Shown in pieces: positions 1 to 5,150 of a stretch of DNA of 5,301 nucleotides (positions are counted from its first letter, which is position 1; every line of letters starts with the position of its first letter). Position numbers and translations under genes: made by a program. The stretch is from Myxococcales bacterium (GTDB lineage: Bacteria; Myxococcota_A; Polyangia; Fen-1088). The DNA lies in the NCBI GenBank assembly GCA_003161835.1, contig PMNO01000354.1:11144-16444 (forward strand), read 5' to 3'. The notes beneath the pieces are model-generated. The model ran no database searches. It was not told the DNA's origin and was given only the letters and a program-made list of their open reading frames with translations.

Positions 1-878
1 GCCTGATTCCATTTGATCTTCAAGGCGCTCTGCAGGAACGTGAGGGCATAGAACTGGCCCGTGTACCAAACCACGCCTTGCCCGGCGGTCGCCCCGAACA
101 GGGCGATGATCACGTAGCGCAGGTTGACGGGATTCGTGAAGCTCTCCTTCAGCGGATTCTTGGATCGTTCGCCGCTGCTCTTCAGCTTCGCGAACAACGG
201 CGATTCCTTCATCTTGAGGCGGATGTAGACGGACACCGCGAGTAGAACGAACGACAACAGGAACGGAATGCGCCACCCGTACGACTTGAAGGCCGCCTCG
301 CCCAGCGTCAGTCGCGTGGTGCCGATGACGCCCATGCTCAAGAAGAACCCCAAGGTGGCGGTGGTCTGGATGAAACTGGTGTAGTAGCCGCGCTGCTTGT
401 CTGGCACGTGCTCGGCGACATACGTCGCCGCGCCTCCGTATTCACCACCGAGCGCCAAGCCCTGTAGCAATCGCAACCCTACCAAGAGACCGGTGGCCAC
501 AAGCCCAAACGAATCGTAGGTCGGCAACAGGCCAACCATCGCGGTGGCGATACCCATGGTCGCCATGGTGATCAGAAATGTGTACTTGCGACCGATGAGA
601 TCACCGATGTGACCAAACACGAGGGCACCGAGGGGGCGCACCCCGAATCCCGCGCCGAACGTGGCCAAGCTGGCCAGCAACTGGGCGGTATCGTTCCCCT
701 TCGGGAAGAACAATCCCCCGAAGAAGACGGCCAAGCTGCCGTAAAGGTAGAAGTCGTACCACTCGAACAAGGTGCCCAGCGACGCCGCGAAAATCACTCT
801 TCGCAACAGGGCCGGACTGGTGGCCAGATCGGAGGTTGCCACATCGGAACCAGCTGCTCCCCGCGTATCCATGTTCAT
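1..878 (-). CDS. MFS transporter, metabolite:H+ symporter (MHS) type, C-terminus missing
   Basis: This is the N-terminal 292 residues of an inner-membrane proton-coupled symporter; the rest lies beyond the left edge (MHS proteins usually have about 430-560 residues and 12 membrane segments). I translated it on the minus strand from ATG at 878. Visible features are a short polar N-terminus, then FEWYDFYLYG at about 38-47, the opening of TM1 in MHS transporters. The loop 2-3 signature of MFS proteins follows as GHIGDLIGRK (89-98), then RLLQGLALGGEYGGAATY (136-153) and a central basic loop at about 220-245. The start is supported by AGGAG at 889-885, six bases upstream of the ATG; a second in-frame ATG lies two codons later. 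Family members carry proline/betaine, shikimate, citrate, alpha-ketoglutarate or other organic acids, and the substrate cannot be read from this fragment. It is divergent from the sigma-factor gene. I am sure of the superfamily and fairly sure of the MHS subgroup. Confidence 0.93.
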   Translation of the reverse strand, partial: MNMDTRGAAGSDVATSDLATSPALLRRVIFAASLGTLFEWYDFYLYGSLAVFFGGLFFPKGNDTAQLLASLATFGAGFGVRPLGALVFGHIGDLIGRKYTFLITMATMGIATAMVGLLPTYDSFGLVATGLLVGLRLLQGLALGGEYGGAATYVAEHVPDKQRGYYTSFIQTTATLGFFLSMGVIGTTRLTLGEAAFKSYGWRIPFLLSFVLLAVSVYIRLKMKESPLFAKLKSSGERSKNPLKESFTNPVNLRYVIIALFGATAGQGVVWYTGQFYALTFLQSALKIKWNQ

Positions 879-884
879 CAGATT

Positions 885-889
885 CTCCT
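885..889 (-). promoter_or_regulatory. Ribosome-binding site of the MFS transporter
   Basis: AGGAG on the minus strand, six bases before the ATG at 878. It favours this start over the in-frame ATG two codons downstream, which would be 12 bases from the motif. Confidence 0.8.
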
Positions 890-969
890 CAGCGAAGTGA
901 GACTGCGCGACACCGATACTACGACTAGAAGAAACAAACCTTCCACTGCAGGTTGGCGTGCTTGGCCGC

Positions 970-989
970 CGATTCGCGAGATCGAATCG
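970..989. promoter_or_regulatory. Inverted repeat, possible operator
   Basis: Seven-base perfect arms, CGATTCG (970-976) and CGAATCG (983-989), separated by six bases. The size and spacing fit a dimeric helix-turn-helix regulator site. It lies about 90-110 bases upstream of the transporter start and directly abuts a second dyad at 990-1003. The binding factor is unknown and no regulator gene is in the window. Confidence 0.4.
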
Positions 990-1003
990 ACCGAAAATTC
1001 GGT
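990..1003. promoter_or_regulatory. Inverted repeat, possible operator
   Basis: ACCGAA (990-995) and TTCGGT (998-1003) form six-base perfect arms around AA. It is immediately adjacent to the 970-989 dyad and shares a CGAA/TTCG core with it, so the two might be related half-sites for one regulator. Function is inferred only from symmetry and position. Confidence 0.35.
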
Positions 1004-1099
1004 TACGGAGACTGCGACCACATTTCGTTCTTTCTGCGAGCGGCATGCTGCGTAACACGCCCGGCGGGCGGCCCAACCTAACCGGCGCTGCGCGGATAT

Positions 1100-1113
1100 C
1101 GAAAACGTTTTCG
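1100..1113. promoter_or_regulatory. 14-bp perfect palindrome, possible LacI-type operator
   Basis: CGAAAACGTTTTCG is perfectly self-complementary with a central CG and A/T-rich flanks. LacI/GalR-family operators often have this form (central CG within AACGTT). It overlaps two further short palindromes, GATATC (1095-1100) and GGAATTCC (1113-1120). It lies mid-way in the divergent region, about 220 bases from the transporter start and 170 from the sigma start, so it could control either. No LacI-type gene is present in the window. Confidence 0.4.
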
Positions 1114-1241
1114 GAATTCCCAAACGTCGGCTAGGCTCGGCAGGGCGTTTTTTTAGTTCGCGATCCTGTTGACGGCGCAACAGACGTTTCCTGCGGCTCG
1201 TCTTGCGCGAATCCAAACCGGCCCTACGCGACGCTCCGGGC

Positions 1242-1271
1242 TTGACGAGACCGCGACCTCCTTGCTCTAGT
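1242..1271 (+). promoter_or_regulatory. Weak sigma-70-like promoter candidate before the sigma gene
   Basis: TTGACG (1242-1247) matches the -35 consensus at five of six bases. TCTAGT (1266-1271), 18 bases further on, matches the -10 at four of six. Transcription would begin around 1278, leaving almost no leader before GTG 1281 or ATG 1284. This would fit a leaderless mRNA, since no Shine-Dalgarno motif is visible. It could also be a chance match. Confidence 0.25.
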
Positions 1272-1283
1272 GCGAACCTGGTG

Positions 1284-1985
1284 ATGGTCGCGAGCGGCAG
1301 AGATCAACTGGTCCAACAGAACCTGTCTCTGGTTCAGGCGATCGCGCGCAAGCTGAAGAGCCAGATCACCGCGCGCATCGATTTCGACGATCTGATCGGT
1401 TACGGCTCCAAGGGCCTCATCGAAGCCGCCGAACGGTTCGACCCGCGACACGGCGTCGCCTTCACGACCTTCGCGTACTATCGAATCCGCGGCGCCATGC
1501 TGGATGGACTGCGCACCATGGGATGGTACTCCCGGGCCGACTACGCACGCTATCGCGCCGAGGAGCGCGCCAACGAGTACCTGCAGAACCAATCCGATCG
1601 CGCGGGAGCCGCGAACGCGACCGGCGGCGCGCAGGGCGCATCCACCGAGGCGGCCGCGGGCGCCACGCTTGCGAGCGTGGCCGAGATTTTGGGCGGCATC
1701 GCGACCGTGCACATCACCTCCCTCGAAGCCGCAGCCAGCGTCGCCGACGAAAGCTTGCCTGCCCCTGACGCCCATATCGACACGGGGCGGCTGGGAGCCC
1801 GCGTGCGGGCCGCGATCAAGACATTGCCCGAACGTGAGCGACAACTGATGGAGCTTTACTACTTCGGCGAAAAGAATCTTGAAGAGGCCGGCGCCGTGAT
1901 GGGTCTGTCGAAATCGTGGGCCTGTCGCCTTCATGCGCGTGCGGTGGAACTGCTGCGCGCGGAGATCGCCGACGCACTCGACTGA
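1284..1985 (+). CDS. FliA/WhiG-type alternative sigma factor
   Basis: A 233-residue sigma-70-family protein, close to the length of E. coli FliA (239), which would direct RNA polymerase to a special promoter set. Region 2 spans about 8-83: LVQQNLSLVQAIARKL, then IDFDDLIGYGSKGLIEAAERFD (as in the core-binding and -10 regions, about 32-53) and FAYYRIRGAMLDGLR (63-77), the most diagnostic FliA/WhiG signature. Region 4 lies at about 173-226: LPERERQLMELYYFG, then a helix-turn-helix ending LSKSWACRLHARAVELLR. The middle (about 105-165), where sigma region 3 should be, is Ala/Gly-rich and hard to align. I chose ATG 1284 because homology begins right after it. An in-frame TTG at 1203 would add 27 unconserved residues, and GTG 1281 is equally possible; none has a clear ribosome-binding site. 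It sits 55 bp upstream of sctI on the same strand, so control of the T3SS genes is the natural inference. Confidence 0.88.
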   Translation: MVASGRDQLVQQNLSLVQAIARKLKSQITARIDFDDLIGYGSKGLIEAAERFDPRHGVAFTTFAYYRIRGAMLDGLRTMGWYSRADYARYRAEERANEYLQNQSDRAGAANATGGAQGASTEAAAGATLASVAEILGGIATVHITSLEAAASVADESLPAPDAHIDTGRLGARVRAAIKTLPERERQLMELYYFGEKNLEEAGAVMGLSKSWACRLHARAVELLRAEIADALD

Positions 1986-2015
1986 CGGACGCCCCCGCAA
2001 CATGCGCCACCGCGC

Positions 2016-2023
2016 GCCGATAG
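2016..2023 (+). promoter_or_regulatory. Sequence like a FliA -10 element upstream of sctI
   Basis: GCCGATAG matches the sigma-28 -10 consensus GCCGATAA at seven of eight bases, in the 55-bp gap between the sigma gene and sctI. The place of the -35 box (1997-2004) matches TAAAGTTT poorly (three of eight). Transcription would start at about 2030, inside the sctI ribosome-binding site. The match is suggestive because of the neighbouring sigma gene, but chance is quite possible in GC-rich DNA. Confidence 0.2.
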
Positions 2024-2028
2024 CGCCT

Positions 2029-2034
2029 GGGAGG
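2029..2034 (+). promoter_or_regulatory. Ribosome-binding site of sctI
   Basis: GGGAGG, six bases before ATG 2041. It decides this start: the reading frame is open back to 1933, within the sigma gene, but upstream start codons lack such a site. Confidence 0.8.
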
Positions 2035-2040
2035 CCCCCT

Positions 2041-2490
2041 ATGTCTACTGGTCCGTTAATTCCATCCGCTTCGCTCACCACCCCGTCAGCCGCGCTGGCA
2101 ATGCCGTCCGGCAGCCGCCGCGTTGCGACGGCCGCCGCGGGACCGGCGAAGTCATTCATTCAGGTGTTGTCAGAAGGGCCGCGCCCGCGGGCCGCAGCAC
2201 CGCTGCTGCCCGCCGCCGCACCGCAAGAGCCGCTGAAGCGGGCGGAAAAGGCGGCGCTCGGCCCCGCGGAAGGCAAGGGTCTCCGAGGGATGGCGGAGCG
2301 CGCACTCGACGCCGAGAAACGGGTCGATGCGCTGCTGGCCACCGCGGGACGCGGCCGTACGTTCAGCGCGGCGGAATTAATCGCCCTGCAGGCCACGGTC
2401 TTCCGATACTCGCAGACCGTCGAGGTGATCTCGCGGGCGACCGATCGTCTGGTGGGGGCCATCAAGCAGACGCTCGGTACCCAGGTTTGA
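2041..2490 (+). CDS. sctI: Type III secretion system inner-rod protein SctI (YscI/PrgJ/HrpB2 family)
   Basis: A 149-residue protein whose C-terminal third matches the inner-rod family. From about 107, TFSAAELIALQATVFRYSQ continues through TVEVISRATDRLVGAIK to QTLGTQV at the C-terminus. The family pattern is a C-terminal helix with ELLALQ, YRYSQ.VE and VKQTLQTQ motifs. SctI polymerises into the short rod at the base of the needle inside the basal body and helps with substrate switching. The N-terminal hundred residues are rich in Ala, Pro and Arg, have no visible fold, and make the protein longer than usual (PrgJ 101, YscI about 115). There is no signal peptide, as expected for a T3SS-exported subunit. 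Gene order supports the call: sctI directly before sctJ is conserved in many T3SS loci (yscI-yscJ, prgJ-prgK, mxiI-mxiJ). The gap to sctJ is 42 bp. The needle gene sctF, often just upstream, is absent and a sigma-factor gene takes its place. Confidence 0.82.
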   Translation: MSTGPLIPSASLTTPSAALAMPSGSRRVATAAAGPAKSFIQVLSEGPRPRAAAPLLPAAAPQEPLKRAEKAALGPAEGKGLRGMAERALDAEKRVDALLATAGRGRTFSAAELIALQATVFRYSQTVEVISRATDRLVGAIKQTLGTQV

Positions 2491-2532
2491 TGACAGCCCA
2501 CGCCTGTTTGAGTCCCGGGGCGGATTCGCGCT

Positions 2533-3330
2533 ATGAAAATGCCAATGGGTGCCCGTGCTCGCGCTCTGGTGGCGGTGATGTTGTTGGCGTGGACCGGCGT
2601 CTCCGGATGTACCACGGGTGTGCTGCACGGCCTGGATGAGCCTGCGGCGAACGAAGCACTCGCCGCCTTGGAACGCGCGGGAATCGGCTCCGAGAAGGTC
2701 CCCGAGGAGGGGGGCCAGACCTCCGGTGCTGGAGCGGCCTTCGCTTTGCGCGTGTCGCGCGGCGACGCGGCCCGCGCCCTCGACGTGCTGCGCGTTCGAG
2801 GCCTGCCCCGCGAGCGACGTCACGGTTTCGCGGAGGTCTACGCCCAGGCCAGCCTGATCCCGACCGCGTCGGAGGAGCGGGCCCGCTACCTCGAGGCGAC
2901 CGCTGGCGAGATTGAGCGGACACTCGAGACCGCGGAGGGGATCATCAGCGCCCGCGTCCACCTGGTGATGGAGGAGGCTGATCCCCTGTCGATCGATGCC
3001 AAGCCCCGGACCGGCGCGCGTGCCGCAGTGCTCATCAAGGCCGCGCAGGGCCGGACGCCGTTGGCGGAGGCCGACGTGCAGAAATTGGTGGCGGGCAGCG
3101 TCCCTGGGCTGGATCCCCGCGCGGTGGCGGTGGTCGTGACCCCGGCGCCCGAATCCACGGAGGGTTCCCTCGGGCCTCTGGCCGCGGTTGGCCCTCTGCG
3201 AGTCACACCGTCGAGCCGGGCTCCCTTGATCGCCGCGTTCGCCCTCGGATTGGGTGTGATTGGCGTGCTCGCCACGTTGCTCCTGCTCTCCCTGCGTCGC
3301 CGACCCGTGGCGGCCACCGAACGGCGGTGA
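2533..3330 (+). CDS. sctJ: Type III secretion system inner-membrane ring lipoprotein SctJ (YscJ/PrgK/HrcJ)
   Basis: A 265-residue protein of the YscJ/FliF family (YscJ about 244). SctJ forms the inner ring of the T3SS basal body on the periplasmic face of the inner membrane. A lipoprotein signal is clear: a basic n-region, a hydrophobic stretch at 11-22 and lipobox VSGC with the lipidated cysteine at 26. The first ring-building domain (about 29-95) contains LDEPAANEALAALERAGI and ALDVLRVRGLP. The second (about 108-205) contains LIPTASEERARY, then IISARVHLVMEE (137-148), AAVLIKA and LVAGSVPGLDPRAVAVVV. These are the family signature blocks in the right order. A transmembrane segment at about 232-254 is followed by a short arginine-rich cytoplasmic tail, as in YscJ; FliF is about twice as long and is not a lipoprotein, so FliF is excluded. 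The ribosome-binding site is weak (GGGGCGG, 2517-2523). It is co-directional with sctI, and an intrinsic terminator follows within five bases. Confidence 0.94.
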   Translation: MKMPMGARARALVAVMLLAWTGVSGCTTGVLHGLDEPAANEALAALERAGIGSEKVPEEGGQTSGAGAAFALRVSRGDAARALDVLRVRGLPRERRHGFAEVYAQASLIPTASEERARYLEATAGEIERTLETAEGIISARVHLVMEEADPLSIDAKPRTGARAAVLIKAAQGRTPLAEADVQKLVAGSVPGLDPRAVAVVVTPAPESTEGSLGPLAAVGPLRVTPSSRAPLIAAFALGLGVIGVLATLLLLSLRRRPVAATERR

Positions 3331-3334
3331 GCCG

Positions 3335-3355
3335 CGCTCAACCGAGCGTTTTTTT
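3335..3355 (+). terminator. Intrinsic terminator of the sigma-sctI-sctJ unit
   Basis: The stem CGCTC (3335-3339) and GAGCG (3344-3348) encloses an AACC loop and is followed directly by seven T (3349-3355). It starts five bases after the sctJ stop codon, so it should end plus-strand transcription. It overlaps the last codons and the stop of pspA on the other strand, where the T run is read as two AAA lysine codons. Confidence 0.8.
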
Positions 3356-3997
3356 CAATGCGGCCAAGGCGTCGTCGATGGTGTCCTTCTCGGACAGGGC
3401 GCCGAGCCGGCGTTCCGCCTCCAGGGACGCGGCGGTTCGACCGGTCAGCTCGTCACCCAGGGTCGCCTCCGCCTCGACGGCGTCAATCCGACTGGACATG
3501 CGCTCAAAATCGTCGAAGGCAGTCGTGCCGGAGGTACCGCCCAAACCCGATCCACGTTTGGCGGCGCGCGCCTTTTCTCGCAGCGTGCCCTGTCGCATCT
3601 TCACGTCCTTCACCCGCGCCTCCAGCGCGCGCAGACCAGCGGTCAACTGATCCACATACACGCTCTGTTCCTGGAGAGCCTTCGCGGTCTCGACGCGTTC
3701 GGATTCCGTGGCCGCCTTGCGGCTCAGCGCCTCGCGCGCCAGCGCGTCGTCGGCGGCCCGCACCGCCGTTGCCGCGCGCGATTCCCAGTTCTTGGCCTCG
3801 GCGTCCAGCACCTCGATGCGCCTTTGCATACGCTTTTCCTCGGCCAGGCACCGGGCGACTTCGGACCGTGCCTCGCGCGCGGATTCGTCCATGTCGCGCA
3901 CCATCTGGTCGATTCCCTTGCCGGGATCCTGCATGGAATCGATGGCGTCGTTGACGTTGGATTTGATCAGCGTCGACAGTCTTCCCAAGATGCCCAT
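3338..3997 (-). CDS. pspA: PspA/IM30 (Vipp1) family membrane-stress protein
   Basis: A 219-residue protein (E. coli PspA 222) of the ESCRT-III-related PspA/IM30 family. These proteins assemble on the cytoplasmic face of the inner membrane and help preserve membrane integrity under stress. The first 24 residues form an amphipathic helix typical of the family (MGILGRLSTLIKSNVNDAID), followed by DPGKGIDQMVRDMDES (24-39), the conserved PspA start of the coiled coil. Residues about 25-145 are predicted long coiled coil, with a Gly/Ser-rich break at about 149-159 and then FERMSSRIDAVEAEA (161-178), the matching block of helix 4. AGGAGG at 4009-4004, six bases before the ATG, fixes the start. It is convergent with sctJ (seven bases between stop codons) and divergent from holB. 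No pspF, pspB or pspC lies in the window, and I see no convincing sigma-54 promoter, so its control is open. Confidence 0.93.
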   Translation of the reverse strand: MGILGRLSTLIKSNVNDAIDSMQDPGKGIDQMVRDMDESAREARSEVARCLAEEKRMQRRIEVLDAEAKNWESRAATAVRAADDALAREALSRKAATESERVETAKALQEQSVYVDQLTAGLRALEARVKDVKMRQGTLREKARAAKRGSGLGGTSGTTAFDDFERMSSRIDAVEAEATLGDELTGRTAASLEAERRLGALSEKDTIDDALAALKKTLG

Positions 3998-4094
3998 CGT
4001 CGTCCTCCTGGGAACAGGTTACCACCGTGCGCCACTGACGGGCGATGGCCGGTGTCATGGGTGGGCCCCGGCGCCGTTGTGATACGGTTGGGGT
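3998..4094. other. Divergent promoter region between pspA and holB
   Basis: 97 bp that must carry the start signals of both genes. The pspA ribosome-binding site AGGAGG lies at 4009-4004 on the minus strand. Before holB, TTGTGATACG (4077-4086) resembles an extended -10 only weakly and has no matching -35. On the minus strand I searched for a sigma-54 pattern (GG-N10-GC type) for pspA and found no good match. Confidence 0.4.
4004..4009 (-). promoter_or_regulatory. Ribosome-binding site of pspA
   Basis: A perfect AGGAGG on the minus strand, six bases before ATG 3997. It is the strongest translation signal in the window and suggests high expression of pspA. Confidence 0.88.
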
Positions 4095-5150
4095 GTGCGC
4101 CTCGAGGAATTGATCGGCCAAGCTCAAGCCGTCACCGTTTTGCAACGCGCGATTGCGACCGCCCGGGTTCCGCATGCGTACCTTTTCGAGGGCCCCACCG
4201 GGGTGGGAAAGCGCAGCGCCGCGGTCGGGCTGGCCATGGCGCTGAACTGCGAGGCCCCGGACCCGCGCGCGCGCGCCTGTGGCACTTGTGAAAGCTGCCG
4301 GCGTATCGCCGGGGGGTTGCATCCGGACGTGATGACCTTCGCGCCCGACGGCACCCAGATCCTGATGGAACAGGCGCAGGAAATCGTGGCCTTGGGCCAG
4401 CGGCGGCCGCACGAGGGGCGCGCCCGCGTGGTCATCGTCGATGACGCCGATCGGATGAACGCCAGCGCGTCGAACTGTCTGTTGAAAACGCTGGAAGAAC
4501 CATCATCGGGCACACACCTGGTGCTGGTCACCCCGGCGCCGGAGCGCCTCCTGGCGACCATCCGATCCCGCACCCAACGCGTGCGATTCCGAAGCGTCCT
4601 GCCGGGAGATCTCTTGGAATTGGGGGCAAAGCGCGGGATCGACCGGTCGTCGCTCGATACCGAGGTCGCGGCCATCGTCGCCGGCGGTTGCGTGTCGCGT
4701 TTTGTAGAGCTGGCGATGAACACCGAAGACCACGAGACCCACGAGGCGATGGTTGCTCTGCGGGCCGCGGCGCGGGATCGCGGAATCGCATCGATTCTGG
4801 ACGCCGCGGTGAGCCTCGGGGACAAGGAGTCCAAGCACCGCCTGCCCGATACGCTGGCGTTGCTGGCGCGGGTCTATCGAGACGCTCTGGTCACCGCGGT
4901 CGGTGCGCCTGAGCTCGCGCTCCTCGGCGGGGCCACCGGGGCCGCGGGTGGGGCTGGCCGCGCGCAGGAATCCGGCGCACAGGTCGACCCCCCCTGGGCG
5001 CCGCCGACAGACCTGCCGATCCCGGCGCTCGGACGTGCGCTGGGCGCGGTGGTGGAGGCGGAATCAGCCTTGGCAGGAAACGTCAATGCCGTCATGGCCC
5101 TCGAGCGGCTGTTGTTGAACCTCCGACGAGAGGAACGCGTGACTTCGTGA
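4095..5150 (+). CDS. holB: DNA polymerase III subunit delta-prime (clamp-loader)
   Basis: A 351-residue AAA+ clamp-loader subunit (E. coli HolB 334). Delta-prime is the stator of the complex that loads the sliding clamp. Residues seen: IGQAQAVTVLQRAI (7-20), P-loop-like GPTGVGKR (33-40), four zinc-ligand cysteines at 52, 62, 65 and 68, Walker-B-like VVIVDDAD (112-119), LLKTLEEP (129-136), and IRSRTQ (156-161), where most delta-prime proteins have IRSRCQ. The P-loop Ser/Thr is replaced by Arg, consistent with a subunit that need not hydrolyse ATP. DnaX (tau/gamma) is less likely because the protein is short and lacks a full P-loop. A Gly/Ala/Pro-rich stretch at about 276-308 interrupts the C-terminal collar domain. 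GTG 4095 is the first possible start: an in-frame TGA lies at 4080-4082 and no start codon lies between. The ribosome-binding site is poor. Its stop overlaps the next gene's start, showing translational coupling. Confidence 0.9.
   Translation: MRLEELIGQAQAVTVLQRAIATARVPHAYLFEGPTGVGKRSAAVGLAMALNCEAPDPRARACGTCESCRRIAGGLHPDVMTFAPDGTQILMEQAQEIVALGQRRPHEGRARVVIVDDADRMNASASNCLLKTLEEPSSGTHLVLVTPAPERLLATIRSRTQRVRFRSVLPGDLLELGAKRGIDRSSLDTEVAAIVAGGCVSRFVELAMNTEDHETHEAMVALRAAARDRGIASILDAAVSLGDKESKHRLPDTLALLARVYRDALVTAVGAPELALLGGATGAAGGAGRAQESGAQVDPPWAPPTDLPIPALGRALGAVVEAESALAGNVNAVMALERLLLNLRREERVTS

Larger units (their letters stand above)
879..1283. other. Divergent intergenic region between transporter and sigma-factor genes
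   Basis: About 400 bp with no convincing gene. Open frames on both strands here lack ribosome-binding sites and homology, and they read as chance frames in GC-rich DNA. It should hold the promoters of both flanking genes. It contains dyads at 970-989, 990-1003 and 1100-1113 and a run of seven T at 1148-1154, all somewhat richer in A/T than the surroundings. A weak minus-strand -10 candidate, TAGTAT at 921-916, could serve the transporter but has no good -35. On the plus strand TTGACG at 1242-1247, 18 bases before TCTAGT at 1266-1271, could serve the sigma gene. Confidence 0.6.

Noticed and set aside
609..1055. 148-residue plus-strand open frame
   Set aside because: It lies mostly antisense to the clearly coding transporter and shows low-complexity composition without homology.
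878..1216. 112-residue minus-strand open frame in the intergenic region, ending at the transporter start
   Set aside because: It is Arg/Ser-rich with no recognisable domain or ribosome-binding site and crosses the dyads and T-tract. Its TGA overlaps the transporter ATG only because the two are in the same frame, so it reads as a chance frame, though a small coupled leader gene cannot be fully excluded.
1224..2159. 311-residue minus-strand open frame across the sigma gene and sctI start
   Set aside because: A long antisense frame typical of GC-rich coding DNA; the plus strand carries clear sigma-factor motifs.
3315..3329. Hairpin CACCG-AACGG-CGGTG as a terminator for pspA
   Set aside because: No T-tract follows on the minus strand, and the sequence is the coding end of sctJ, so it is not an intrinsic terminator as seen.
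4265..4276. Alternating GCGCGCGC run inside holB
   Set aside because: It encodes part of the variable loop between the first and second zinc-binding cysteines and is expected by chance in GC-rich coding DNA.
3260..4291. 343-residue plus-strand open frame opposite pspA and into holB
   Set aside because: Shadow of pspA: the minus strand has full-length PspA homology and a perfect ribosome-binding site, while this frame has no recognisable domain.
3504..4412. 302-residue minus-strand open frame covering pspA and the holB start
   Set aside because: It is out of frame with pspA and antisense to the holB P-loop and zinc-binding region, both of which are well conserved.
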